Positions 9,293-19,619 are shown, counted from the stretch's first letter. The stretch: 64,000 nt of DNA from Streptococcus suis (GCF_017601095.1 NZ_JAGFUX010000007.1:62001-126000), one strand, 5' to 3'. Made by a program: numbers and translations. Notes: generated by a model not told the origin, from the sequence alone.

Positions 9293-10059
9293 TACTGTAA
9301 ATTGAGTTTCTTACTCATAATATAGTGGGTTCCAAAATAATAGCCGAAAGCTAGTAAGATGGAGATGAATGTAAGGATTGGATTAGGCAAGATAGACAAG
9401 CTAGTTCCGTAGAGTGTTTCTAATTCTGAGAGGTAGAAGAGGGAACTGATGATGCCTACGATGGATGAAATGGAGAAGTAGGCTATGAAGGCCATCAAGG
9501 TGCGGTAGTCTTTAAACAATTGACCGATGGAGATAGAAAAGTAGATGAGTAGAACAGAGTTAACAGTAGAAATAAATTGGGCAAAGCCATATTGTAGAAT
9601 ACTTGGAATATCTGTTAATTCAGTTACAACTGTATACGTACCTAGAAACTCATCAATCCCTGAAATACTGAAGGCAACCAAGAGGCTCAAGATTGCAACG
9701 ATAGCTGCTAACAAGCTCCATAAGAGGGCTGCAACCAATTTTGACAAAATCAAATGATGGGCTGAAACAGGCAGGGTCATGGTAAGGTAGCCCTGGCGAC
9801 CATATATGTTGTGGCGGAAGCGATTGACAATCAAAAAGAGTGTCGAAATTCCGATGGTAATGAGGATGGCAGCAAAGGCAAACATGACAAAGCCCAAAAG
9901 GGTTGCTTCTGCATTACTGATTTCACTTGTTTCTGCACGGATGACATTGGAACGTAGCCAGAAGCCAACGACAATGGCAATGGCTAAGACCAGGGCGTAT
10001 AGAGCCAGGTACCATTTTCCGACGGATTTAAATTCATATTTTAACAGTTTAGCAAACAT
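9292..10059 (-). CDS. ABC-2 type transporter permease
   Basis: A 255-residue protein with about six hydrophobic segments (near residues 18-36, 50-75, 105-130, 150-180, 190-212, 225-247). The N-terminus MFAKLLKYEFKSVGKWYLALYALVLA is typical of ABC-2 permeases. It is the membrane partner of the ATPase encoded immediately upstream on the same strand (15-base gap), third in a GntR-ATPase-permease operon of the YtrA type. The substrate cannot be told from the sequence; homologous operons respond to cell-wall-active compounds. Confidence 0.85.
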   Translation of the reverse strand: MFAKLLKYEFKSVGKWYLALYALVLAIAIVVGFWLRSNVIRAETSEISNAEATLLGFVMFAFAAILITIGISTLFLIVNRFRHNIYGRQGYLTMTLPVSAHHLILSKLVAALLWSLLAAIVAILSLLVAFSISGIDEFLGTYTVVTELTDIPSILQYGFAQFISTVNSVLLIYFSISIGQLFKDYRTLMAFIAYFSISSIVGIISSLFYLSELETLYGTSLSILPNPILTFISILLAFGYYFGTHYIMSKKLNLQ

Positions 10060-10074
10060 ATCTTTTCCTTTCCA

Positions 10075-10785
10075 CTAAGCCTTGAAATCTGAACGGAAGA
10101 GTTCATCGATAGATTGACCTGAATCAATTCGGAGGTCATCAACATTTCCTTGGCGGACAATACTACCATTCTGCAAGAAAATGACTTCATCTAAGATAGC
10201 TTCGATATCCGAAATCAAGTGTGTAGAGATAATGACAGAAGCAGTCGGAGAATAATTTGATACAATTGTTTTCAAAATGTAATCTCGCGCCGCAGGATCG
10301 ACTCCGCCGATTGGTTCGTCCAAGACATAAAGTTGTGCCTGACGACTCATGACCAAAATGAGTTGCACCTTTTCCTTATTTCCTTTGGAGAGGTGCTTCA
10401 TACGACTGGCTAGGTTAATCTGCAAATCTTCTAAAAGATGAAGGGCACGTGCTTGGTCAAAATCTGCATAAAAATCTTTGAACAATTCGACTGCTTCGAT
10501 GACCTTCATATTTTCGTCCAAGTAGGTCGTATCTGGGAGATAGGACACCATGGCCTTGGTCTCAGGAGAAGGGGTGCGGCCATTTATCAAGATTTGTCCA
10601 TACTCAGGCTGTAATAAGCCGTTCAAGAGCTTGATTAGTGTCGTCTTACCAGAACCGTTTGGACCCAAGAGTCCGATGATTTTTCCAGCTGAAAGTTTGA
10701 AGTTTACATTGTTCAGAGCGACAAGGCCACCGTAAGATTTGGAAACTTGTTGAAATTCCAAAAGTGTAAGGTTTGTGTTATTCAT
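10075..10785 (-). CDS. ABC transporter ATP-binding protein
   Basis: A 236-residue nucleotide-binding domain. Walker A GPNGSGKTT is at about residues 39-47. The signature is degenerate (LSKGNKEKVQ instead of LSGGQ), as is common in YtrB/BcrA-type exporters. Walker B is YVLDEPIGGVD, and the H-loop is IISTHLISDIE. It powers the permease encoded downstream. Its start overlaps the end of the GntR gene by 8 bases, indicating translational coupling. Confidence 0.9.
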   Translation of the reverse strand: MNNTNLTLLEFQQVSKSYGGLVALNNVNFKLSAGKIIGLLGPNGSGKTTLIKLLNGLLQPEYGQILINGRTPSPETKAMVSYLPDTTYLDENMKVIEAVELFKDFYADFDQARALHLLEDLQINLASRMKHLSKGNKEKVQLILVMSRQAQLYVLDEPIGGVDPAARDYILKTIVSNYSPTASVIISTHLISDIEAILDEVIFLQNGSIVRQGNVDDLRIDSGQSIDELFRSDFKA

Positions 10786-11152
10786 TTACATCTCCTTTCA
10801 AATAGTCGTCCAACTGCTGCACCAATTGGTCTTGACCAAAGCCCAAATCAACCATGTTGGTTACAAAGTTTTCCAGTTCTGTTTGGGCTAAGGCTTGACG
10901 GGTTTCTTGGATCAATTCAAGATTGTCAGTTACAAAACGTCCAGTTGTACGAACAGAGTAAACGAAGCCCTCGCTTTCTAAATCGGACAAGGCCCGCTGT
11001 ACAGTATTGGGATTGACACCAGCAGTTTCTGCCAAGTCACGGACTGTCGGTAACTTATCGCCAGGTTTGAGTTGGTTGGTAACAATCTGTAGTTTTATGG
11101 TATTGGTTATTTGAATGTATATGGGGACGTTATTGTCGAATTTCCAGGCCAT
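10778..11152 (-). CDS. GntR family regulator (YtrA subfamily)
   Basis: A 124-residue regulator. The N-terminal winged helix (residues 1-75) has IYIQITNTIKLQIVTNQLKPGDKLPTVRDLAETAGVNPNTVQRALSDLESEGFV, the classic GntR signature. A short C-terminal helical part of about 50 residues lacks a ligand-binding domain, which defines the YtrA type. It is the first gene of the operon and probably represses it. Ribosome binding site AAAGGA precedes the ATG. Confidence 0.92.
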   Translation of the reverse strand: MAWKFDNNVPIYIQITNTIKLQIVTNQLKPGDKLPTVRDLAETAGVNPNTVQRALSDLESEGFVYSVRTTGRFVTDNLELIQETRQALAQTELENFVTNMVDLGFGQDQLVQQLDDYLKGDVNE

Positions 11153-11165
11153 ACGGTATCCTTTC

Positions 11166-11230
11166 TAAGCGATTGCTTAACTGTATCTTTGTTCTATATA
11201 CATAATACAGCAATATGAAATAAAATGCAA
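11166..11230 (-). promoter_or_regulatory. Promoter and candidate operator of the gntR-ABC operon
   Basis: On the minus strand, -35 TTGCAT (11225-11230), 17-base spacer and -10 TATTAT (11202-11207) form a good promoter. Downstream, between the transcript start and the gntR start codon, is the inverted repeat TAAGC-N4-GCTTA (11166-11179), a plausible autoregulatory site. The promoter is seen in the sequence; operator function is inference. Confidence 0.6.
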
Positions 11231-11299
11231 GTATTTTGTTTAAAAAGTTTATTGATACAATTTTTGATATAATAGAAGAAAAGATAGAAGGAGGAAACC

Positions 11300-14200
11300 A
11301 TGTTTGCCCAGCTTTATACCAAAACCGTCTATAGTTTTATGGATAGTATGGTGACCATTGAGGCCTATGTCGAAAAAGCAAAGGAACTCGGTTATCAGTC
11401 TATCGGTATGATGGATAAACAAAATCTGTATGGTGCCTTTCATTTTCTTGAGTGTTGTCAAAAAGCTGGTCTGCAACCCTTGATTGGCTGTGAGATGGAG
11501 TGGCGACTGAAAGAAAGTCAAGATAAATTGACCATCCTCTTTTTAGCTCTTTCAACCAAGGGTTACCAGCAGTTGATGAAGTTATCGACGGCTAGTATGA
11601 TGGGGCAGGAGGTCTTGCACTTGTCTGATTGGCGAATGGAGGATCTTGCGCTGATTGTTCCCTATTATCCTGGTGTTGAAGAGCTTGACTTGGGCTGTGA
11701 TTTTTATATCGGAGTTTCTTTGGACACACCCCAGAAGGAGTTTGGTCGTCCTTTGATTCCCCTCCATCAGGTTCGTTATTTTTCCAGTCAGCAAATTGAA
11801 GCTTTGCAGGTTCTGCATGCTATCCGAGACAATCTGACGCTCAATCAAGTAGAGGATTTGGCTAGAAACCAGTCTTTAGAAGAGGCTCGTTCAATCAGAC
11901 AGTCCTTTGCCAAATGTTTTCCAAGTGCTCTAGAGAATCTAGATCAGTTGGTCAAAGGTATTGCCTACGAAATTGATACTAACTTAAAATTGCCTCGCTT
12001 TAATCGGAAAAGACCAGCAGTTGAAGAACTTCGTGAGAAGGCAGAAGCAGGGCTGAGAAACAAGGGCCTTTGGCTACCAGACTATCAGAAACGTTTGGTG
12101 CACGAATTAAGTGTCGTTCATGAGATGGGCTTTGATGATTATTTCCTGATTGTATGGGATTTGTTGCGATTTGGGCGGAGTCAAGGCTATTATATGGGAA
12201 TGGGACGTGGGTCAGCAGTAGGAAGTTTAGTGGCCTTTGCCTTAAACATTACGGGTATCGATCCGGTCCGTCATCACCTACTCTTTGAACGATTCTTAAA
12301 CAGCGAACGCTATACCATGCCGGATATCGATATTGATATTCCAGATATTCACCGTGGGGACTTTATTCGTTATGTCCGTGACCGCTACGGTACTATGCAT
12401 GCTGCTCAGATTGTGACTTTCTCAACCTTTGGAGCTAAGCAGGCCATTCGCGATGTCTTTAAGCGTTTTGGAACACCAGAATATGAACTTTCTGCCTTGA
12501 CAAAAAAAATCTCATTCAGAGATAATCTGGCGTCAGCTTATCAGGGGAATGCCTCATTTCGTCAGTTGATTAACAGCAAACTGGAGTACCAAAAAGCCTT
12601 TGCCATTGCCCAACAAATAGAAGGTCAACCACGCCAAACCTCTATTCATGCAGCAGGTGTTGTACTAAGCGACCAGGACCTGACTGACACTATTCCTCTA
12701 AAAGCTGGAGAGGATATGCTCGTCACCCAATATGATGCGCATGCTGTTGAAGCCAATGGCTTGTTAAAGATGGACTTTTTAGGCTTACGTAATTTGACCT
12801 TTGTCCAAAAAATGGCAGAAAAAGTGGCGGATCGCTATGGCAAAGAGCTAGACATTGCGAATATTGACTTGGAAGATCCAGAAACACTGGCCCTCTTTGC
12901 AGCTGGAAAGACAAAAGGGATCTTCCAATTTGAACAAGCTGGTGCCATCAGCCTCTTGAAACGGGTCAAACCCTCTTGTTTTGAAGAAATTGTTGCGACA
13001 ACCAGTCTCAATCGACCAGGGGCCAGCGATTATTCAGAAAACTTTGTTAAACGAAAGCACGGTAAAGAAGCAGTGGATTTGCTTGATCCATCAATAGCAC
13101 CCATCTTACAGCCAACCTACGGCATCATGCTTTACCAAGAGCAAGTAATGCAAATTGCCCAAGTCTATGCAGGTTTTTCTCTTGGAAAAGCTGACTTGCT
13201 GCGGAGAGCCATGTCCAAGAAGAATGCCCAAGAAATGCAAGCCATGGAAGAAGCCTTTGTGATGGGAGCTCATTCTAAGGGGCATGACGAGGAAAAAGCC
13301 AAGGACATTTTTGCTATGATGGCTAAATTTGCAGGATATGGTTTCAACCGTAGCCATGCCTATGCCTATTCGGCCTTAGCTTTTCAGATGGCCTATTTTA
13401 AGACCCACTATCCAGATGTTTTCTTTGATGTGATGTTGAATGATTCTAGCAGTTCTTACATTAATGATGCTTTACAAATGGGCTTCAAACTTGCAAAACT
13501 CAACCTCAACACCATCCCTTATCATGATAAAATCACAAACAGGCAGATTCATCTGGGTTTGAAACAAATCAAGGGTCTTGCAAAGGATTTCTCTCTTTGG
13601 TTGATGGAGGCTCGTCCCTTCCATTCGGTAGAGGATTTCATTCTTCGCTTGCCGGCAAACTACCAGAAAAAAGAAGTTTTGCTACCAATTATTCAGCTAG
13701 GTTTATTTGATGATTTTGAACCCAATCGTAAGAAAATAGTAGAAAATTTGGACAATCTTTTTGTTTTTGCAGAAGCTTTCGGTTCCTTCTTTGCGGAAGA
13801 ATCCTATAGCTGGATAGAATCAGATGACTATTCAGACAGTGAGAAATTTGAGATGGAACAAGCCTTGCTTGGTGTTGGGATTAGTCCCCATCCCCTGGTC
13901 TCTATTCGAAAAGCCAGTTCACTCAAACTAGATAATTTGTCAGATTTGCTAGTGGAAAACCGAGCGACCATTCTCGTCGAGGTCTTATCTGTACGGGTTA
14001 TTCGCACAAAAAAAACTGGACAGCAGATGGCCTTCCTTCAGGTTTCTGATACCAAAGAACGTTTAGAAGTGACCGTCTTTCCAGAAGCCTTTCAGCAATT
14101 TGGCCATTTGTTAGCAACTGGCGCCTTGCTGTATATTAGTGGAAAAGTACAGGAGCGGGATGAAAAGCTACAATTGGTAGTAGAACAAATCCAACCTGCT

Positions 14201-14410
14201 AGTATAGAAAAATGTTGGTTGCAATTGGAAAATCAAAACTTTGACCAACAAATTGCTCGTATCTTGAAAAAATACCCTGGGACTATTCCTGTTATTGTTC
14301 ATTATCAAGATGAAAATCGGACCCTTCAGTTACAGGGAATCTATGTCGAAAAAACGCCAGATTTAGAAACAGAATTGGCTGACTATGTGATGAAAACGGT
14401 TTTTCGGTAA
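11300..14410 (+). CDS. dnaE: DNA polymerase III subunit alpha (DnaE type)
   Basis: A 1036-residue C-family polymerase, the length usual for Gram-positive DnaE. Order: N-terminal PHP domain (about 1-200), polymerase core with the active-site aspartates in MPDIDIDIP near residue 340 after GMGRGSAVGS, a helix-hairpin-helix and tandem beta-binding region, and a C-terminal OB fold (about 895-980, ILVEVLSVRVIRTKKTGQQMAFL). The PHP metal site is degenerate: the usual HxH at the N-terminus reads QLY, so proofreading activity is unlikely. Ribosome binding site GGAGGAAACC precedes ATG 11300 and a TATAAT is at 11268-11273. It sits upstream of pfkA and pyk, a conserved streptococcal order. Confidence 0.96.
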   Translation: MFAQLYTKTVYSFMDSMVTIEAYVEKAKELGYQSIGMMDKQNLYGAFHFLECCQKAGLQPLIGCEMEWRLKESQDKLTILFLALSTKGYQQLMKLSTASMMGQEVLHLSDWRMEDLALIVPYYPGVEELDLGCDFYIGVSLDTPQKEFGRPLIPLHQVRYFSSQQIEALQVLHAIRDNLTLNQVEDLARNQSLEEARSIRQSFAKCFPSALENLDQLVKGIAYEIDTNLKLPRFNRKRPAVEELREKAEAGLRNKGLWLPDYQKRLVHELSVVHEMGFDDYFLIVWDLLRFGRSQGYYMGMGRGSAVGSLVAFALNITGIDPVRHHLLFERFLNSERYTMPDIDIDIPDIHRGDFIRYVRDRYGTMHAAQIVTFSTFGAKQAIRDVFKRFGTPEYELSALTKKISFRDNLASAYQGNASFRQLINSKLEYQKAFAIAQQIEGQPRQTSIHAAGVVLSDQDLTDTIPLKAGEDMLVTQYDAHAVEANGLLKMDFLGLRNLTFVQKMAEKVADRYGKELDIANIDLEDPETLALFAAGKTKGIFQFEQAGAISLLKRVKPSCFEEIVATTSLNRPGASDYSENFVKRKHGKEAVDLLDPSIAPILQPTYGIMLYQEQVMQIAQVYAGFSLGKADLLRRAMSKKNAQEMQAMEEAFVMGAHSKGHDEEKAKDIFAMMAKFAGYGFNRSHAYAYSALAFQMAYFKTHYPDVFFDVMLNDSSSSYINDALQMGFKLAKLNLNTIPYHDKITNRQIHLGLKQIKGLAKDFSLWLMEARPFHSVEDFILRLPANYQKKEVLLPIIQLGLFDDFEPNRKKIVENLDNLFVFAEAFGSFFAEESYSWIESDDYSDSEKFEMEQALLGVGISPHPLVSIRKASSLKLDNLSDLLVENRATILVEVLSVRVIRTKKTGQQMAFLQVSDTKERLEVTVFPEAFQQFGHLLATGALLYISGKVQERDEKLQLVVEQIQPASIEKCWLQLENQNFDQQIARILKKYPGTIPVIVHYQDENRTLQLQGIYVEKTPDLETELADYVMKTVFR

Positions 14411-14443
14411 AAAATCGCAAAAAGTCAAGCAAGTTCGCTCTAA

Positions 14444-15502
<1,059 letters not shown>

Positions 15503-15566
15503 TACAGAGAACAACATTCGTTTCTAGGGTCATAAGACCAGTAAAATATAAAGGAGTTTTGTTAAG

Positions 15567-17072
15567 ATGAACAAACGTGTAAAAATTGTTGCAACCCTTG
15601 GTCCTGCGGTAGAAATCCGTGGTGGTAAAAAATTCGGTGACGACGGTTACTGGGGTGAAAAATTGGATGTTGAAGCATCAGCACAGAAAATTGCTGCCTT
15701 GATTACAGAAGGTGCCAACGTTTTCCGTTTCAACTTCTCACACGGTGATCACCAAGAGCAAGGTGACCGTATGGCAACTGTCCGTCGTGCAGAAGAAATT
15801 GCTGGTAAAAAAGTTGGTTTCTTGTTGGATACAAAAGGTCCAGAAATCCGTACAGAATTGTTTGAAGACGATGCAAAAGAGTACGCATACTCAACTGGAG
15901 ACAAATTGCGAGTTGCAACAAAACAAGGCATTAAATCAACTAAAGAAGTGATTGCTTTGAACGTAGCTGGTGGTTTGGATGTCTTTGATGATGTTGAAGT
16001 TGGCAAACAAATCCTTGTTGACGACGGTAAACTTGGTTTGACTGTTGTAGAAAAAGATGCTGTAAACCGTGAATTTGTTGTTTTGGTTGAAAACGACGGT
16101 GTTATCGCAAAACAAAAAGGTGTGAACATTCCTTACACTAAAATTCCTTTCCCAGCACTTGCAGACCGTGATAATGCGGATATCCGCTTCGGTTTGGAAC
16201 AAGGCTTGAACTTCATCGCAATCTCATTTGTACGTACTGCAAAAGACGTAGAAGTTGTTCGCAACATCTGTAAAGAAACTGGTAACGACCACGTTCAATT
16301 GTTTGCGAAAATCGAAAACCAACAAGGTATCGACAATATTGATGAAATCATCGAAGCAGCAGATGGTATCATGATTGCTCGTGGTGACATGGGTATCGAA
16401 GTACCATTTGAAATGGTTCCAGTTTACCAAAAAATGATCATCACGAAAGTGAATGCAGCTGGTAAAGCAGTTATCACAGCAACAAACATGTTGGAAACAA
16501 TGACTGAAAAACCACGCGCAACTCGTTCAGAAGTATCAGACGTCTTTAACGCAGTTATCGACGGTACTGACGCAACAATGCTTTCAGGTGAGTCTGCAAA
16601 CGGTAAATACCCAGTAGAATCCGTTCGCACAATGGCAACTATTGCTAAAAATGCTCAAACTCTTTTGAATGAGTACGGTCGTTTGAACTCAGATCACTTC
16701 AACCGTGCTTCTAAGACAGAAGTTGTTGCATCAGCCGTTAAAGATGCTTGCCACTCTATGAACATCAAATTGGTTGTAACTGTTACTGAAACTGGTTACT
16801 CAGCACGTGCTATTTCTAAATACCGTCCAGATTCAGACATCTTGGCAGTAACCTTCACTGAAAAAGTTCAAAAATCATTGATGTTGAACTGGGGTGTCAT
16901 TCCGGTTGTGACTGAAAAACCTGAATCAACTGATGATATGTTTGAATTGGCTGAGCGCGTTGCGAAAGAGCAAGGCTTGGTTGAAGCTGGTGATGACATC
17001 ATCATTGTAGCTGGTGTTCCAGTTGGTGTTGCTGGTTCAACAAACACAATGCGTGTTCGCACTGTAAAATAA
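15567..17072 (+). CDS. pyk: Pyruvate kinase
   Basis: A 501-residue enzyme converting phosphoenolpyruvate and ADP to pyruvate and ATP. Motifs: NFSHGDH near residue 55, LDTKGPEIRTE near 91, KIENQQGIDNIDEI with the catalytic lysine near 250, and MIARGDMGIEVP. The C-terminal allosteric domain runs from about 365. Streptococcal length and start MNKRVKIVATLGPA. Preceded by AAAGGAG. Likely co-transcribed with pfkA, since no terminator is visible in the gap, and closed by a strong terminator. Codon use is highly biased. Confidence 0.97.
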   Translation: MNKRVKIVATLGPAVEIRGGKKFGDDGYWGEKLDVEASAQKIAALITEGANVFRFNFSHGDHQEQGDRMATVRRAEEIAGKKVGFLLDTKGPEIRTELFEDDAKEYAYSTGDKLRVATKQGIKSTKEVIALNVAGGLDVFDDVEVGKQILVDDGKLGLTVVEKDAVNREFVVLVENDGVIAKQKGVNIPYTKIPFPALADRDNADIRFGLEQGLNFIAISFVRTAKDVEVVRNICKETGNDHVQLFAKIENQQGIDNIDEIIEAADGIMIARGDMGIEVPFEMVPVYQKMIITKVNAAGKAVITATNMLETMTEKPRATRSEVSDVFNAVIDGTDATMLSGESANGKYPVESVRTMATIAKNAQTLLNEYGRLNSDHFNRASKTEVVASAVKDACHSMNIKLVVTVTETGYSARAISKYRPDSDILAVTFTEKVQKSLMLNWGVIPVVTEKPESTDDMFELAERVAKEQGLVEAGDDIIIVAGVPVGVAGSTNTMRVRTVK

Positions 17073-17086
17073 TGTATATAGAAAAA

Positions 17087-17127
17087 GCCTATTGTATCAA
17101 CGTTTCTGCGTTGTGCAATAGGTTTTA
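17087..17127 (+). terminator. pyk terminator
   Basis: CCTATTG pairs with CAATAGG, with inner AACG/CGTT pairing, followed by TTTTATTTT. Confidence 0.85.
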
Positions 17128-17169
17128 TTTTCGTTTTGGGACAATTTGAAGTAAAAGGAAAAGCCAAGA

Positions 17170-18285
17170 TCAGTTCTTGACTTTTGTGATGTAGTTGTCT
17201 GGTGTGTAGGCAGCTCTGTCGAAGTTGGTTTCTTTTCCAAGAATTTCCATCGCAATTTGCCAACCGATATAAGGACCGTTGGTCAGGCCGGTTGAACCGA
17301 GTCCACTTGTTACCCAGAGATGGTCCTGATCAGCGACTTGTCCATAGAATGGCGAGTAGGTTGAAGTATAGGCGCGGGTACCGATGCGGGTGCGAGCGAT
17401 TGGAAAATCGGCTAATTGGGGCATGAATTCCTGAGAGCGGTCTCGCATGGCTTGGATTTTATCTGAATCTAGTTCGAGATCATAGCCCATATCATCTTCA
17501 TGGGTTGCACCAACGATGATACGTCCTTGAGAAAATGGCAGGATATCAATTTCACCATAAGGCATGCAGACTGGCCAATTTTCAGTGTCAAAGTGTGTGT
17601 CCAATTCAAAGAGTTGTCCTTTTTGTGGGCGGACATCCACTTTGTAGCCAATTGGTTCCAATAAATTGGGTAACCATGCACCAGCAGTTAGTAGGATATG
17701 ATCGGCTGTCCATTCTTCTTGACCAACTAAGACAGTCTGTTCATCCTTCAAACCGACTTTTTGGCGGAAGATTTGCCCACCATTTTCAAGAAATTGTTGG
17801 TGGAGGATATCCAAGAGCCTACCACCATCCACTCGTCCACCACCTTCTAGATGAAGACCGAAAAATTCATCCTTTAAAAGCGGGAGGTAGTCCAGAAGTT
17901 CCTCTTTTTCCACTTGCTGAATCTGACCAATGACAGGAGCATCTTCACGTCTATCTAGGGCAATTTTCTGGACCTTTTCAATCAAGTCCTTCCGACTCTT
18001 TAGGCCGATGGTTCCAGTCACCTGGAAGGGTAAGTCGTTGATGCCATCTGCTCTTAAATCTGCCATCAGTTGTCGATAAAAACTGGCCCCTGAGGAGGTC
18101 AGACGGTACCAGTCTTTGTTTTTCTTCTGGGCCATCCAGGGGCAGATAATGCCAGCTGCCGCCCTTGTTGCAGTACCGATGCCTTCATCAACTAAGCGTA
18201 TGGACAGGTCAGGGGATTTGGATAAATAATAGGCTGCTGTGGAGCCAACAATGCCTCCACCGATAATGATAATTTCTTTCTTCAT
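17170..18285 (-). CDS. FAD-dependent oxidoreductase, DAO (glycine oxidase-like) family
   Basis: A 371-residue flavoprotein. The N-terminal dinucleotide-binding motif IIIIGGGIVGSTAAYYL (about residues 4-20) and RAAAGIICPW near 47 fit the DAO superfamily. The C-terminus carries the second FAD signature GTRAYTSTYSPFYG and LWVTSGLGSTGLTNGPYIG. It oxidises an amine or amino acid with oxygen; the substrate is unknown. The start MKKEIIIIGGG (ATG at 18283-18285) is chosen because the Rossmann strand begins there. A TATAAT lies only about 10 bases upstream of the first possible ATG, so the leader would be extremely short. Divergent from the SGNH esterase gene. Confidence 0.85.
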   Translation of the reverse strand: MKKEIIIIGGGIVGSTAAYYLSKSPDLSIRLVDEGIGTATRAAAGIICPWMAQKKNKDWYRLTSSGASFYRQLMADLRADGINDLPFQVTGTIGLKSRKDLIEKVQKIALDRREDAPVIGQIQQVEKEELLDYLPLLKDEFFGLHLEGGGRVDGGRLLDILHQQFLENGGQIFRQKVGLKDEQTVLVGQEEWTADHILLTAGAWLPNLLEPIGYKVDVRPQKGQLFELDTHFDTENWPVCMPYGEIDILPFSQGRIIVGATHEDDMGYDLELDSDKIQAMRDRSQEFMPQLADFPIARTRIGTRAYTSTYSPFYGQVADQDHLWVTSGLGSTGLTNGPYIGWQIAMEILGKETNFDRAAYTPDNYITKVKN

Positions 18286-18361
18286 AATGTTCATTATATC
18301 ACAAATTCGCTTGGGTTTATTTATTTTTTTGTGCATGATACAATAGAAAAAAGGAGAACTT

Positions 18362-18979
18362 ATGTCTGATATTATGTATCCAGAGGTTCTGACAGTTGGT
18401 TCAGGATCCATTCGCATTGCGACAGTTGGTGATAGTTTGACCTATGGTTATGGTCTGGAGGACCGTCTCAATCATGCCTATCCTTGTATTTTAGCTGAGA
18501 AGTTGGGGCATGCTTATCAAGTGGCGAATTTTGGTCTTAGTGGTCGTTCCCTGCAATCAACGGCTGATTATCCATATTTCCAAGAAAAAAATGCTCAATT
18601 ATCTCTAGACTATCAACCAGATCTGGTCTTGATCATGATTGGTAGCAATGATAGTCGAGCACCTTACTGGAATCAGGAGAGATTTGAACAGGAATACCGT
18701 CAAATGATTGAAACCTACCTGAACTTGGAAAGCCAGCCAGATGTCATTATCATGGTGCCACCCTATATTCCGACCAGTCGTTTCGGTTTGAACAACGAAA
18801 TTGTCAAGACGGTCCTACAAGAGATGATTCCCCGTTTGGCAGAAGAATATGGTCTAGAATGGATCAACTTTTATCCCTTGACAGAAGGACATGCTGAATA
18901 TTATAGTGACGGCCTGCATTTGACTCCACTTGGCAATCAATTGTTAGCTGATGAAGTCTATCGGAAAATCACCTCCTAA
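18362..18979 (+). CDS. SGNH/GDSL hydrolase (lipase/esterase-like)
   Basis: A 205-residue SGNH hydrolase. Block I is VGDSLTYGYG with the nucleophilic serine (about residue 24). The block II glycine is in NFGLSGRS, and block III is IGSNDSR. The catalytic Asp/His are in SDGLHLTPLGN near residue 180. No signal peptide, so it is cytoplasmic; the natural ester substrate is unknown. Ribosome binding site AAGGAG is 6 bases before ATG 18362, and a TACAAT -10 is upstream. Confidence 0.88.
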   Translation: MSDIMYPEVLTVGSGSIRIATVGDSLTYGYGLEDRLNHAYPCILAEKLGHAYQVANFGLSGRSLQSTADYPYFQEKNAQLSLDYQPDLVLIMIGSNDSRAPYWNQERFEQEYRQMIETYLNLESQPDVIIMVPPYIPTSRFGLNNEIVKTVLQEMIPRLAEEYGLEWINFYPLTEGHAEYYSDGLHLTPLGNQLLADEVYRKITS

Positions 18980-19049
18980 GTAAGCCATGCTGAAAGTTTC
19001 GTTTTGTGACTGAAATATGCTATACTAGTAAGCAGTATAAGGAGATTTT

Positions 19050-19595
19050 ATGGTAAAAAGAGATTTAATCAAGAATGTGATTTTACTGGCTTCTCTTTTG
19101 TGTGGTATACTGGCTATCCGTTATTATTTTTTCGAGCCAGTGACCATTCAATCATCGATGGCCAATACATATTTGAAAGAAAAAGATTTGATTGTCGCTG
19201 TCAAGGACGCCGATCTAAGCTATGGTGACTTTGTCCTTTACAAGGTGGACAATAAAGAATATGTTGGGCGACTCATTGCCGAAGAAAATGATACCGTGAC
19301 CTACATGGATGATGTCTTTTACCGCAATGAAGCAGTCGTAGAAGAATCCTATTTATCTGACAGTCATTTTCAAGAATATTACACAGAAGATTTTTCAATC
19401 GCAACTCTGACCAATGGAGAGTACCAAGCTATTCCTGCTAAGCACTACCTCATTCTCAATGATGATAGAACCAACTTTGAAGATAGTCGAACATTTGGTC
19501 TGATTGCAAAAAACCAGATTGTGGGGCGGTTGACCTTCCGTATCAGTCCCCTGTCTGAATTTGGTTTCATCGATACAGGAATTGTCCAAGAATAA
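19050..19595 (+). CDS. Signal peptidase I (S26) family protein, atypical active site
   Basis: A 181-residue membrane-anchored protein with one N-terminal helix (about residues 8-28). Box B has the nucleophile Ser36 in QSSMANTYL, where usual family members read SMxPTL. Box C is YGDFVLY, and the C-terminal box E LNDDRTNFEDSRTFG is well kept. In box D the best alignment of VGRLIAEENDTV with VKRVIGLPGDTV puts Gly73 where the catalytic lysine should be; K69 is the only nearby lysine. It could therefore be catalytically altered. Position between pyk and glmS is the conserved location of a streptococcal lepB homologue. Terminator follows directly. Confidence 0.8.
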   Translation: MVKRDLIKNVILLASLLCGILAIRYYFFEPVTIQSSMANTYLKEKDLIVAVKDADLSYGDFVLYKVDNKEYVGRLIAEENDTVTYMDDVFYRNEAVVEESYLSDSHFQEYYTEDFSIATLTNGEYQAIPAKHYLILNDDRTNFEDSRTFGLIAKNQIVGRLTFRISPLSEFGFIDTGIVQE

Positions 19596-19619
19596 TACCG
19601 AGCAATCGGTATTTTTTTA
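19594..19619 (+). terminator. Terminator of the signal peptidase homologue
   Basis: AATACCGA / TCGGTATT with loop GCAA and a following T run; it overlaps the stop codon. Confidence 0.85.
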
